DNA of 64,000 bases. Source: an uncultured Chryseobacterium sp. Its GTDB lineage: Bacteria; Bacteroidota; Bacteroidia; Flavobacteriales; Weeksellaceae. The notes beneath the pieces were generated by a model, which had not been told where the DNA came from, searched no databases, and saw only the letters and a program-made list of their open reading frames with translations. The stretch is from contig CAJYLH010000037.1 in the NCBI GenBank assembly GCA_913775525.1, positions 1-64,000 of the forward strand, in the 5' to 3' direction. Every line of letters starts with the position of its first letter. Position 1 is the first letter of the stretch. The translations under genes and the position numbers were made by a program. Shown here piece by piece: positions 1-8,246 of the stretch.

Positions 1-266
1 TTTGCTCAGTACTTTGTACAAGGGATGGGATTTTTTTTGGTTTAGCGACACAAATTTCCTAATCCCTTTTTTTATTCCAAAATGTCAACAGCTTTTTATC
101 AAAAGTCAAGACGACTTCTTTATCAAACTTCGTTTCATCATAAACCTTATAGTAAGAATCTAAAATTTAAAATCTCTAATCTATAATCAATTATCTGATC
201 TCTGGTATCTAAAATCTTACTTCCAAAATCCACATTTATCCGTATTTTTGCATAAAATAGACATTC
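1..266. other. AT-rich intergenic region upstream of prfB
   Basis: No convincing gene is seen here. It is AT-rich with degenerate direct repeats of the kind aatctaaaat / taatctataat between about 155 and 220. A weak inverted repeat (AAGGGAT at 20-26, ATCCCTT at 62-68, with a T-run after the second arm) could be the remains of a terminator for a gene left of the window, but its 35-nt loop makes that doubtful. Confidence 0.5.
243..250 (+). promoter_or_regulatory. Candidate -7 promoter element of prfB
   Basis: TATTTTTG matches the Bacteroidota -7 consensus TAnnTTTG and lies 16 nt before the GTG start, giving a leader of only about 10 nt. No clear -33 TTG is seen at the usual distance. Confidence 0.5.
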
Positions 267-1379
267 GTGATCAATAACGACCATATAAAAGAAGTTCAGT
301 CCAGGATTGAAGACTTGCATAAATACCTTCAGATCGAAAAGAAGAAGATAGAAATTGCCAATGACGACGAAAAGACTGCTGCGCCTGAATTCTGGGGCAA
401 CCCCAAGGAAGCGGAAGCTTTCCTGAAACAGCTGCGTTCCAAAAAGAAATGGGTGGAAGCCTATGATGAGATCAGCGGTCAGTTTGAAGACCTGCAGGTA
501 TTGGCGGAGTTTGCTAAAGAAGACCCGGATTCTGAAAAGGAGCTGGATGAAACTTTTCCGAAGCTGGTAGAAAAAATTGAAGACCTGGAATTCAAGAATA
601 TGCTTTCCAATGAAGGTGACGAGCTTTCGGCCGTTTTACAGATTACCGCGGGCGCAGGAGGTACGGAAAGCTGCGACTGGGCATCTATGCTGATGAGGAT
701 GTATACCATGTGGGCAGAAAAGCAGGACTATAAAATCCGGGAGCTGAATTACCAGGAGGGCGATGTTGCCGGCGTGAAAACCGTAACCCTTGAAATTGAA
801 GGTGAATTTGCCTTCGGCTACCTGAGAGGGGAGAATGGAGTACACAGGCTGGTCAGGATTTCTCCTTTTGATTCCAATGCGAAGCGGCACACAAGCTTTG
901 TCTCGGTGTATGTTTATCCATTGGTGGATGATACCATTGAGATCAATATCAACCCTGCAGATATTTCCTTTGAAACCATGCGGTCTTCCGGAGCCGGGGG
1001 CCAGAACGTGAACAAGGTGGAAACAGCCGTACGGCTCCGTCACGCGCCTACCGGGATCATTATTGAAAACTCGGAATCACGTTCCCAGTTGCAGAACAAG
1101 GAAAAGGCCATGCAGTTGCTCCGTTCCAGGTTATATGAAATGGAACTTGAAGAACGGATGAGAGCCCGTAATGAAATTGAAGCCAATAAAATGAAGATCG
1201 AATGGGGAAGCCAGATCCGGAATTATGTGATGCATCCGTACAAGCTGGTGAAAGATGTGCGCTCCGGTTATGAAACTTCAGATGTGGATGCCGTGATGAA
1301 CGGGAATATTACGCCGTTCCTGAAAGCTTTCCTTATGGCTGACGGAACAGCGGTTTCTGATGATGATCTTGAGCTCTGA
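267..1379 (+). CDS. prfB: Peptide chain release factor 2
   Basis: Class I release factor that recognises UGA and UAA and triggers peptidyl-tRNA hydrolysis on the ribosome. The 370 residues match the usual length. The catalytic GGQ lies in [16 protein letters not shown], and the RF2 specificity tripeptide SPF is present in [14 protein letters not shown]. Translation starts at GTG; no in-frame ATG is positioned to give a full N-terminus. In many bacteria prfB has an in-frame UGA after a CUU codon near residue 25 and needs a +1 frameshift. Here the equivalent site (327-332) reads CTT CAG in one open frame, so the autoregulatory frameshift is absent. The gene appears monocistronic, with its own -7 element. 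The other termination factor in the window is prfC at 48-50 kb. Identification is secure; only the exact start is less so. Confidence 0.96.
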   Translation: MINNDHIKEVQSRIEDLHKYLQIEKKKIEIANDDEKTAAPEFWGNPKEAEAFLKQLRSKKKWVEAYDEISGQFEDLQVLAEFAKEDPDSEKELDETFPKLVEKIEDLEFKNMLSNEGDELSAVLQITAGAGGTESCDWASMLMRMYTMWAEKQDYKIRELNYQEGDVAGVKTVTLEIEGEFAFGYLRGENGVHRLVRISPFDSNAKRHTSFVSVYVYPLVDDTIEININPADISFETMRSSGAGGQNVNKVETAVRLRHAPTGIIIENSESRSQLQNKEKAMQLLRSRLYEMELEERMRARNEIEANKMKIEWGSQIRNYVMHPYKLVKDVRSGYETSDVDAVMNGNITPFLKAFLMADGTAVSDDDLEL

Positions 1380-1438
1380 TCCTATAAGAATTTTCGTTAA
1401 AAATTGATAATTAATTTTCTTATCAGGGTTTTAAAACC

Positions 1439-1446
1439 TATTTTTG
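1439..1446 (+). promoter_or_regulatory. Candidate -7 element of the DedA gene
   Basis: TATTTTTG (TAnnTTTG) ends 16 nt before the ATG at 1463. It implies an own promoter for this gene rather than read-through from prfB. Confidence 0.45.
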
Positions 1447-1462
1447 TTACTCAACGATATAT

Positions 1463-2167
1463 ATGGAAGATTTCAATAGCTGGAGAGATTTGCTGAACCC
1501 CGAATTTTATATAAAATTGGGTGGATTCTGGCTTATTTTGTTTATTATTTTTGCTGAAACAGGACTTTTCATAGGCTTTTTTTTACCTGGTGATTCACTG
1601 CTTTTTGTTTCGGGAATTTACGCTGTTGAGATCATTCAACAAACATTCGGATCTACGGGAAGTGATTTCCTCGATACGCTTATCCTGGCTTCCTCTGTTG
1701 CCGTAGCAGCTATTATCGGAAATGAAGTTGGATATTACTTTGGAAGGAAAACGGGTTCTGCCCTCTATAAAAAACAGGATACCATGCTTTTCAAGAAAAA
1801 ATATCTGTACCAGGCCCATGATTTCTTTGAAAAAAACGGTGCCCTGGCGATCATCATGGCCAGGTTTTTACCGGTTGTCAGGACCTTTACCCCGATTGTT
1901 GCCGGTATCGTAAAGATGGATAAAAGGGATTTTCTGAGAGACAATGTCATTGGGGCAGTCCTCTGGTCGTTCCTGCTTATTTTCGCCGGACATTACCTCG
2001 ATAAACTGTTCATCGATCAGTTCGGAATCGATTTGAAAAAGAAGCTTGAGCTGATCATTATTGTTATCGTCCTGATCACCACACTGCCGATCATCATTAA
2101 ATTCATGTTCGGAAAAAAACAGGACTTCTCAAAATATGAGAACCATAATTTCGACGAAGAGAAATAA
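1463..2167 (+). CDS. DedA family (SNARE-associated) inner membrane protein
   Basis: Integral membrane protein of the DedA/VTT family, members of which act in phospholipid (undecaprenyl phosphate or phosphatidylethanolamine) flipping and membrane homeostasis. The 234 residues contain the family signatures: ETGLFIGFFLPGDSLLF near residues 31-47 and the re-entrant-loop motif ARFLPVVRTFTPIVAGI near 132-149, with the conserved Arg residues. Several hydrophobic segments fill the rest, and the tail is charged and cytosolic. The substrate cannot be named from sequence. It is followed by a strong terminator, so it is probably a single-gene unit. Confidence 0.9.
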   Translation: MEDFNSWRDLLNPEFYIKLGGFWLILFIIFAETGLFIGFFLPGDSLLFVSGIYAVEIIQQTFGSTGSDFLDTLILASSVAVAAIIGNEVGYYFGRKTGSALYKKQDTMLFKKKYLYQAHDFFEKNGALAIIMARFLPVVRTFTPIVAGIVKMDKRDFLRDNVIGAVLWSFLLIFAGHYLDKLFIDQFGIDLKKKLELIIIVIVLITTLPIIIKFMFGKKQDFSKYENHNFDEEK

Positions 2168-2196
2168 AAACTCCGATTTGAAATACAATATACGTG

Positions 2197-2230
2197 AACC
2201 CGCTGATCAGGCGGGTTTACTTTTTTTTAT
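2197..2230 (+). terminator. Intrinsic terminator after the DedA gene
   Basis: Perfect 7-bp stem AACCCGC/GCGGGTT with loop TGATCAG, followed by AC and a run of eight T. Confidence 0.85.
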
Positions 2231-2373
2231 TAGGAATGGTTTTAAAAACGATCATTACATGTTCCAGCCATTTTCATTTCCTGATTTTTAAATGGGTGTG
2301 TCGCACATCTGCAATACGCATTACGAGCAATAAAACCTGAAAAAGATGATATTGTCTGGCCACTAATGTGAGC

Positions 2374-3237
2374 TTAGCTTTTGATCCATTCCAGGATATT
2401 GGGATAAATAATGCTGTCCCTTTTGGTCTTGCTGAAAAACCTGGGTGCATGCCCCGTATTTTTCATAAAAATCAGCTTATGCGGAATTTGCCTTGCACTC
2501 AGGACAGAGTCCAGGGCTTTAGCCTGTTTCTGGCTGACCAGAACATCCTGATTTCCCTGGAACAGCAGGGTAGGAACATCAGCCACATTGGCTATCGGAC
2601 TGGCCTGCCTGAACTCATCAGACAGATCCTGGCGGTGGAACTTCGTTCCCACCACTTTCTGGATGGTGGGTGAAGAATATTTGGAATAAAACGAATGCAA
2701 ATATTCAGGAGAATAAAAATCTGTGGGACCGCTCAGGGAAATGATTTTTTTTATCTGTTCAGGATGCCGGTATCCGTACAGCAAAGCCAGATGGCCGCCT
2801 GCACTTTCTCCCAGGAGAATATAATTATCCGGTTGGAGTTCAGCTTTGTGGGCCAGTGCATTGAACTTTTGTATGGCAAGGCCAATATCCTCCAGTTGCT
2901 GGCGGTAAGTAACGGTTTTGGATACCAGCCTGTAGTTCATATTGATGCTCGGAATATTATTCCTGAACAGCATTTTCTGAATCTGGATCATGTGCTCTTT
3001 CCGTCCATACTTCCAGGCTCCTCCGTGAACGATCAGCACCACCGGGGAGTCTTCAGGATAATCAGAAGGCAGGAATACATCCATTTTCTGCCGTTTATGT
3101 TCTCCGTATTTTAAGTTGTAAATCTTCTGGTCATGGTTGGTTCCTACCCATACCCTGAATTTGGTGTTGCAGGAGTTCAGGACAAAACTTACGCATCCCA
3201 AAACAAAAAAATGGTATTTCAGGATCAGTTTTTTCAT
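2374..3237 (-). CDS. Lipoprotein alpha/beta-hydrolase (carboxylesterase-like)
   Basis: Probable esterase of the BD-FAE/hormone-sensitive-lipase-like alpha/beta-hydrolase group. The start was set at MKKLILKYHFF because this gives a proper signal peptide ending in the lipobox LNSC (Cys about residue 24); the open frame runs 28 codons further upstream, but that extension is not signal-like. Catalytic features are the oxyanion motif HGGAW, the nucleophile elbow GESAGG, an acid in QGNQDVLV and a histidine in NTGHAPRF, in the right order. The product should sit on the outer or inner membrane facing the periplasm or the outside. The substrate is unknown; acetylated sugars or aryl esters are possible. 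It lies alone, convergent with the DedA gene. Confidence 0.85.
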   Translation of the reverse strand: MKKLILKYHFFVLGCVSFVLNSCNTKFRVWVGTNHDQKIYNLKYGEHKRQKMDVFLPSDYPEDSPVVLIVHGGAWKYGRKEHMIQIQKMLFRNNIPSINMNYRLVSKTVTYRQQLEDIGLAIQKFNALAHKAELQPDNYILLGESAGGHLALLYGYRHPEQIKKIISLSGPTDFYSPEYLHSFYSKYSSPTIQKVVGTKFHRQDLSDEFRQASPIANVADVPTLLFQGNQDVLVSQKQAKALDSVLSARQIPHKLIFMKNTGHAPRFFSKTKRDSIIYPNILEWIKS

Positions 3238-3421
3238 AGTGCTGAATGGATACTTTTGCATTTTTGAATAACAGGAAAATCCCTTTGTAGGATTTGTATG
3301 ATGGTTCCTGGTGAGAAACACATGTTCCCGATATGCTAAGGTACGAATATTGTTACTACCGCTACGGAAGTACAGGCATAATTATTATTCTGCACGCCAT
3401 ATAAAAACCGAATTAAATAAT

Positions 3422-3429
3422 TATTTTTG
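3422..3429 (+). promoter_or_regulatory. Candidate -7 element of the DUF808 gene
   Basis: TATTTTTG (TAnnTTTG) lies 39 nt before the ATG at 3469. The leader in between is A-rich. Confidence 0.45.
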
Positions 3430-3468
3430 TTCTTCATTTAACAAACATTAAAAAAACATTAAAATACT

Positions 3469-4353
3469 ATGGCATCTGGTTTTTTTGCAGTCCTGGATGA
3501 TATCGCCGCCCTGATGGACGATGTAGCGGTTACAAGTAAAATAGCAACGCAGAAAACAGCGGGGATCCTGGGAGATGACCTTGCCGTGAATGCTGAAAAG
3601 GCTACCGGCTTCCTTTCATCACGGGAGTTACCGGTTTTATGGGCTATTACCAAAGGATCTTTTATCAATAAACTGATCATCCTTCCCATTGTATTTTTAC
3701 TCAATTGGCTTTACGCTCCCGCCATCAATTATGTACTGATCCTCGGAGGGCTGTACCTGTCGTATGAAGGGATGGAAAAAATTATAGAATTTCTTTTTCA
3801 CCGGGATAAAAAAGGTCATGAAGTGGAAGCTGAAATCGAGCAGGTAGAAAAGAGTCCTGAAGCAATAGAAAAGGAAAAAGTGAAATCGGCTATTACCACA
3901 GATTTTATTTTATCCATAGAGATTGTCATCATTGCCCTGGGGACCGTACTGGAAGAAAGCCATCCTTTTATCACCCAGATCCTGGTAACCAGCCTGGTTG
4001 CTTTTATTGCCACAGTAGGGGTATACGGAATTGTTGCCCTGATTGTAAGAATGGATGATGCAGGATTTAAACTCATCAAAAAAAGCAACGATAAAGGATT
4101 CTTCGGGCAACTTGGCCATCTGTTGGTTAAAGCTTTGCCGATTGTAATTAAAGCGCTTGGCGTAATCGGTACTATTGCCCTGATTATGGTAGCGGGAGGA
4201 ATCTTTGCCCACAGGATCGATTACTTTCATCATCTGCTTCCTACCTGGCCGAAACTGCTTAAGGAAATGACCTTTGGGATAGCAGGCGGACTCATTGCTG
4301 TAGCGGTTGTCACCGCAGGAAAGTGGGTGTATTCCCTTGCTGTTAAAAAATAA
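3469..4353 (+). CDS. DUF808 family inner membrane protein (YedI-like)
   Basis: Member of the DUF808/YedI family, which has no established biochemical function. The 294 residues (E. coli YedI is about 305) begin with the conserved MASGFFAVLDDIAALMDDVA block and continue with KTAGILGDDLAVNAEKATGF, both typical of the family. At least six hydrophobic segments follow, with a charged cytosolic stretch around residues 105-135 (rich in Glu and Lys). It has its own promoter element and a hairpin terminator, so it is a single-gene unit. Family assignment is secure and function unknown. Confidence 0.88.
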   Translation: MASGFFAVLDDIAALMDDVAVTSKIATQKTAGILGDDLAVNAEKATGFLSSRELPVLWAITKGSFINKLIILPIVFLLNWLYAPAINYVLILGGLYLSYEGMEKIIEFLFHRDKKGHEVEAEIEQVEKSPEAIEKEKVKSAITTDFILSIEIVIIALGTVLEESHPFITQILVTSLVAFIATVGVYGIVALIVRMDDAGFKLIKKSNDKGFFGQLGHLLVKALPIVIKALGVIGTIALIMVAGGIFAHRIDYFHHLLPTWPKLLKEMTFGIAGGLIAVAVVTAGKWVYSLAVKK

Positions 4354-4379
4354 AGACTTTATTTATAATAAATGTTTAG

Positions 4380-4410
4380 AATCCTGCCATTCAATGTGCA
4401 GGATTTTTTA
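4380..4410 (+). terminator. Terminator after the DUF808 gene
   Basis: Stem AATCCTGC/GCAGGATT with a short loop, followed by T-rich sequence. Confidence 0.75.
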
Positions 4411-4427
4411 TAGATGTCACTCAGAAA

Positions 4428-4874
4428 TCAATAACTGCCGCAAAAGTTTCTGATATCTTGATTAAAATAATATAGTGCCGATAAGTAATTGGCCTGATGC
4501 TCGGTAAGATGAATTTGTTTCAGAAACCGTGCGTGTAAGAGGTCAAATGCCTGGTCATGACATTGTACAAACTGCATCTGCATTTCAGGTTCAGGATATT
4601 TTGATCTGGCAATAGCGTAACAGGAATCATCAATTTCATATTCCCTTTTCATAAAGTTACAGAAACTTAAATGCTGCTTATCCAATACATCCAGGATGGC
4701 TGAATATTTTTCCTGATCTTCAGATTTTAAAAAGCTCAAAGCCTTAGTCCTGAATTCATCATTGGATAAGCGGGCCGGTTTGACGGATGCCAGATCATCT
4801 TTAATGGAATTTCCTGCTTCTTTTTTTTGACAGGAGATGATCAAGAATACAAGGAGAATAAATAAGTTTTTCAT
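4428..4874 (-). CDS. Small cysteine-containing lipoprotein, function unknown
   Basis: A 148-residue exported lipoprotein not recognised as a named family. The N-terminus MKNLFILLVFLIISCQKK is a clear lipoprotein signal with lipidated Cys15. The mature part is mostly helical-looking, polar, and has four further cysteines (SFCNF, DDSCYA, VQCHD, RNFCGS), which in the periplasm could form two disulfides. It lies between the DUF808 gene and dnaJ on the dnaJ strand, but the hairpin at 4922-4945 separates it from dnaJ, so co-transcription is not certain. Coding status is supported by the signal peptide and frame length. Confidence 0.7.
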   Translation of the reverse strand: MKNLFILLVFLIISCQKKEAGNSIKDDLASVKPARLSNDEFRTKALSFLKSEDQEKYSAILDVLDKQHLSFCNFMKREYEIDDSCYAIARSKYPEPEMQMQFVQCHDQAFDLLHARFLKQIHLTEHQANYLSALYYFNQDIRNFCGSY

Positions 4875-4917
4875 ACAGGCTTTACTTAATGCTAAATTAA
4901 ACCCTGATGATATACAT

Positions 4918-4951
4918 AAAAAAAGGATTCCCGTAAGAATCCTTTTTTTAT
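4918..4951 (-). terminator. Terminator after dnaJ
   Basis: Nine-base stem AAAGGATTC/GAATCCTTT with loop ccgtaa, flanked by A-run and T-run so it can work in both directions. It lies directly beyond the dnaJ stop. Confidence 0.85.
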
Positions 4952-4953
4952 GA

Positions 4954-6072
4954 TTAGTTGAACAGGTCTTTCACCTTGTCAAAAAATGTTTTCTCTTTTC
5001 CGGACGGTTCCGCAACCATTTCTCCGCTGCTCATCTGCTTCTCGAAAAAATCCTTCTGGTCTTTGGTCAGCTTCTGAGGAGTCCAGACATTGATGTGGAT
5101 GAACATATCGCCTTTTCCATAGCTGTCGATGCTTGGCAGGCCCTTTCCGGCAAGCCTCAGGATTTTTCCGGATTGTGTACCCGGATCAATGGTGATCTTC
5201 ACCTTTCCACCTACGGTAGATACTTCTTTTTTAGTACCCAAAGCAGCCTCTGCAAAAGAAATGTACAGTTCCTGATGAAGGTTGTCTCCTTCTCTCTTGA
5301 TGGTCTGGTCCACTTCCTCTTCGATAATCACCAGCAGGTCTCCCGGAATTCCTCCGAAAGGAGCATCATTTCCTTTTCCTCTTACATTAAGCTGGATGCC
5401 GTCTCTGGCTCCTGCAGGAATATTGATGGTTACTTCTTCCTCATCTTTGATCAGACCCTGTGCATTGGCACCGGCAGGAATTTTATCGGCTACCTTACCG
5501 ATTCCCTGGCAGGTTCCGCAGGTAGTCTGGGTCTGCATCTGGCCGAACATCGTGTTCATTACCTTCAGCTGCACCCCTGAACCGCCACAGGTAGGACAGG
5601 TTTTTGAAGTGGCTCCTTCGGCCGTCTTCATTTTCTTCACCTTAATGGTCTTTTGAGTTCCGTTCACCATCTCATCAAGATTCAGTTTAATTCTGATTCT
5701 CAGGTTGGACCCTTTTACCTGCTGGCGTCCTCCGCCACCGCCGCCAAAACCGCCGAATCCGCCGCCGAAGATATCTCCGAACTGGCTGAATATATCTTCC
5801 ATATTCATTCCGCCGCCGAAGCCTCCTCCGCCGAAACCACCGTTTCCGCCTACACCGGCGTGACCGAACTGGTCATATCTGGAACGTTTCTGATCATCGC
5901 TCAGCACCTCGTACGCTTCTGCAGCTTCCTTGAATTTTTCCTCGGCTTCCTTATCACCCGGATTTTTATCCGGATGGTATTTGATCGCCATTTTACGGTA
6001 GGCTTTTTTTATTTCATCGGCCGATGCAGATTTGCTGATCTCCAGAACCTCGTAATAATCTCTTTTTGACAT
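4954..6072 (-). CDS. dnaJ: Chaperone protein DnaJ (Hsp40) with a reduced zinc domain
   Basis: J-domain co-chaperone that delivers substrates to DnaK and stimulates its ATPase. Residues 1-70 are the J domain with HPD at 33-35, residues 72-116 the Gly/Phe-rich linker, and residues 122 onwards the substrate-binding beta domains. The cysteine-rich region is unusual: canonical DnaJ has four CxxCxGxG motifs forming two zinc sites, but here only CPTCGGSG (159-166) and CGTCQGIG (185-192) remain. The positions of motifs 1 and 4 read as non-cysteine sequence ([11 protein letters not shown] before, [10 protein letters not shown] after), so zinc site I is missing. From memory of the lineage this reduction is shared by other flavobacteria. 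It is the second gene of a grpE-dnaJ unit, 77 bp downstream of grpE. Confidence 0.96.
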   Translation of the reverse strand: MSKRDYYEVLEISKSASADEIKKAYRKMAIKYHPDKNPGDKEAEEKFKEAAEAYEVLSDDQKRSRYDQFGHAGVGGNGGFGGGGFGGGMNMEDIFSQFGDIFGGGFGGFGGGGGGRQQVKGSNLRIRIKLNLDEMVNGTQKTIKVKKMKTAEGATSKTCPTCGGSGVQLKVMNTMFGQMQTQTTCGTCQGIGKVADKIPAGANAQGLIKDEEEVTINIPAGARDGIQLNVRGKGNDAPFGGIPGDLLVIIEEEVDQTIKREGDNLHQELYISFAEAALGTKKEVSTVGGKVKITIDPGTQSGKILRLAGKGLPSIDSYGKGDMFIHINVWTPQKLTKDQKDFFEKQMSSGEMVAEPSGKEKTFFDKVKDLFN

Positions 6073-6081
6073 CTTTAATAT

Positions 6082-6140
6082 ATGAGTAATTCGTAATGAA
6101 TAATGAGTAATATCAGAATTGCTTATTACCCGTTACTTAT
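6082..6140 (-). repeat. Imperfect inverted repeat between grpE and dnaJ
   Basis: The 22-base arms 6082-6103 and 6119-6140 are complementary at about 16 of 22 positions, with a 15-nt centre. In the grpE-dnaJ transcript this would fold into a long AU-rich hairpin just before the dnaJ start. The arms are built from variants of TAATGAGTAAT, a low-complexity motif. Confidence 0.5.
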
Positions 6141-6149
6141 TGCTTATGA

Positions 6150-6686
6150 TTAATTTCCTGTAACTACTTTAGCGAAACGGATGACCTTATCATTCAGGGT
6201 ATATCCTGTTTCAACCACATCCACGATTTTCCCTTTCAGATCTTCTGAAGGAGCCGGGATCTGGGTAATGGCTTCATGGAAATCCACATTAAAGCTGTCG
6301 CCGGCTTTTACTTCCATTGCTTTAAGCCCCTTCTCCGTCAGTTTATTCTTGAATTTCTGATAGATCAGTTCCACACCCTGTATATCCGAAGGATTACCGT
6401 TTTTGGCAATCTCTTTCAGTGCCCTTTCAAAATCATCCAGGACGCCCAGCATGGAAACCATCATTTCCTGATTGGCAAACTGGAAGAACTCCATCTTTTC
6501 TTTGGTTGTCCTCTTCTTGTAATTTTCAAATTCTGCATACAACCTCATGTAACGGTCTTTCTCCTCTGCCAAAAGTTCCTCGGCAGTTGGTTTAGCTGTC
6601 ACATTGTCTTCTGAAGACGATGGGTTCTGGGTATTGTTTTCCTCCTGATTATTGATGTTCTCTTCGTTGATATCCTGATTTTCCAT
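6150..6686 (-). CDS. grpE: Nucleotide exchange factor GrpE
   Basis: Releases ADP from DnaK during the chaperone cycle. The 178 residues have the expected layout: a disordered Asn/Glu-rich N-terminus (about 1-35), a long helix (about 36-90, with RYMRLYAEFENYKKRTTKE), and the C-terminal beta domain with the family motif near the end (VVETGYTLNDKVIRFAKVVTGN region). It is the first gene of the grpE-dnaJ unit; dnaK is not in the window. No TAnnTTTG element was found just upstream, so its heat-shock control is not visible here. Confidence 0.95.
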   Translation of the reverse strand: MENQDINEENINNQEENNTQNPSSSEDNVTAKPTAEELLAEEKDRYMRLYAEFENYKKRTTKEKMEFFQFANQEMMVSMLGVLDDFERALKEIAKNGNPSDIQGVELIYQKFKNKLTEKGLKAMEVKAGDSFNVDFHEAITQIPAPSEDLKGKIVDVVETGYTLNDKVIRFAKVVTGN

Positions 6687-6801
6687 AATTCAATATTTAT
6701 TTTCCATAGGTTTTGACAAACATTCTGCCAAAGGAAAAAATATGGACATTAAGTCAGAAAGGAAATGCCGGAACGAAATAGAAGTTAAAATAGTACTACG
6801 T

Positions 6802-8136
6802 TTAATTGCCTGAAAAAGTCTGGTACAGGAGGTACAGGTTGAGTACAATGATGATGAACGAAATGATCCATACGCAAACCTTCATCCAGGGTTTGTTCAC
6901 GAATTCCCCCATCTTGGCTTTATCACTGGTAAACATAACAAGGGGAACAACCGCAAAGCTCAGCTGCATAGAGAGGATCACCTGACTCAGCACCAAAAGG
7001 TCAGTGGTTCCTTTTTCCCCTGAAATAATTGTAACGATAAGAGCTGGTACAACAGCAATCAGACGGGTGATGAGCCTTCTAAGCCATGGTTTCAGACGGA
7101 TATTCAGAAAGCCTTCCATAACAATCTGTCCGGCCAACGTCCCTGTAAGCGTAGAATTCTGCCCGGATGCCAGTAAAGCAATCGCGAAGGCGATGCTCGC
7201 CATGGACGCACCCAATATAGGTGTAAGCATTTTATAGGCATCATGAATGTCCGCTACATCTTTATTCCCTGAAACATGGAAGGTGGCTGCAGCCAGGATC
7301 AATATTGCACCGTTAATGAAAAATGCAAGCATAAGCGAGACCGTACTGTCCAGCGTGGCAAATTTTATGGCTTCCTTTTTTCCTTCTTTGGTGCGTTTAT
7401 AATCCCTGGTCTGTACAATACTGCTGTGAAGATAGAGGTTATGCGGCATCACCGTTGCGCCGAGGATTCCGATCGCAATGTACAGCATTGAAGGATTCTG
7501 GATGATTTCTTTCTGAGGAACCAGTCCACCTAAAATCTCGTTGATATCGGGTCTGGAAATAATAATTTCGTACAGGAAACAAGCCAGGATGATAAAGATA
7601 AGGCCACCTACAATGCTTTCGATCCATCTGAACCCTTTGGCCTGCAACAGAAGGATGAATAAAACATCCACTGTTGTAATGACAATGCCCCAGGTCAGCG
7701 GAATATGGAACAGCAGATTCAGAGCTATGGCAGAGCCTATGACTTCGGCAAGGTCGCAGGCGGCAATGGCAATTTCACAGAACCCCCAAAGAATAAAATT
7801 GGTTGCAGGACTAAAATGGTCCCTACAGGCCTGCGCAAGGTCACGTTCAGCCACTACCCCAAGTTTTACGGAGAGGTGCTGCAATACCATCGCGAAAATA
7901 TTCGATATCAAGACAACCGAGAGAAGAGTATATCCAAACTGGGCACCGCCTGCAATATCGGTAGCCCAGTTTCCCGGGTCCATATACCCTACGGCTACCA
8001 TAAGGCCAGGACCGGCAAAGGCAAGGTATTTCTTCCAGAAACCCGCGTTTTCAGGTATTTTTACAGATGAATATACTTCAGGCAAGGAATGGAGCGTCTT
8101 GTCTTTTCTCCAGGCATTTTTTAAATTCAGACTCAT
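6802..8136 (-). CDS. mntH: Nramp family divalent metal (Mn2+/Fe2+) transporter
   Basis: Proton-coupled importer of Mn2+ and other transition metals in the cytoplasmic membrane. The 444 residues contain the two unwound-helix metal motifs of Nramp: DPGN at 53-56 (TM1) and MPHN at 230-233 (TM6), which supply the Asp, Asn and Met ligands. About eleven membrane segments are visible. The gene is preceded by a perfect 20-bp inverted repeat that overlaps its promoter, which suggests control by a metal-responsive DtxR/MntR-like repressor. It is a single-gene unit. The family is certain; Mn2+ as main substrate is inferred from bacterial homologues. Confidence 0.94.
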   Translation of the reverse strand: MSLNLKNAWRKDKTLHSLPEVYSSVKIPENAGFWKKYLAFAGPGLMVAVGYMDPGNWATDIAGGAQFGYTLLSVVLISNIFAMVLQHLSVKLGVVAERDLAQACRDHFSPATNFILWGFCEIAIAACDLAEVIGSAIALNLLFHIPLTWGIVITTVDVLFILLLQAKGFRWIESIVGGLIFIILACFLYEIIISRPDINEILGGLVPQKEIIQNPSMLYIAIGILGATVMPHNLYLHSSIVQTRDYKRTKEGKKEAIKFATLDSTVSLMLAFFINGAILILAAATFHVSGNKDVADIHDAYKMLTPILGASMASIAFAIALLASGQNSTLTGTLAGQIVMEGFLNIRLKPWLRRLITRLIAVVPALIVTIISGEKGTTDLLVLSQVILSMQLSFAVVPLVMFTSDKAKMGEFVNKPWMKVCVWIISFIIIVLNLYLLYQTFSGN

Positions 8137-8138
8137 GA

Positions 8139-8158
8139 TTGTTAGAAATGGCTAACAA
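8139..8158 (-). promoter_or_regulatory. Palindromic operator candidate upstream of mntH
   Basis: TTGTTAGAAATGGCTAACAA is a perfect 7-bp inverted repeat with a 6-bp spacer, ending 2 nt from the mntH start codon and overlapping the -7 element. The GTTAG/CTAAC half-sites resemble those of DtxR-type regulators, whose core has GTTAG and CTAAC. The regulator itself is not in the window. Confidence 0.65.
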
Positions 8159-8186
8159 ATTTAATTAAATAAATATAAATACAAAA
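8156..8186 (-). promoter_or_regulatory. Promoter of mntH (TTTTG - 18 nt - TAAATTTG)
   Basis: On the minus strand a -33 element TTTTG lies 18 nt before the -7 element TAAATTTG (8156-8163). The predicted transcription start falls inside the palindrome, so a bound repressor would block initiation. Confidence 0.65.
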
Positions 8187-8193
8187 CTTAAGC

Positions 8194-8222
8194 CAAAAAA
8201 ATCCCGGAATATGCTTCCGGGA
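8194..8222 (-). terminator. Terminator after the DUF937/OmpA gene
   Basis: Stem CCCGGAA/TTCCGGG (8203-8209 with 8215-8221), followed on the minus strand by a T-run. Confidence 0.85.
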
Positions 8223-8246
8223 CAGGATTAGTATTTTGATCATTAT

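Noticed and set aside
636-1043. A 135-codon minus-strand frame inside prfB
   Set aside because: Shadow of prfB; no recognisable domain.
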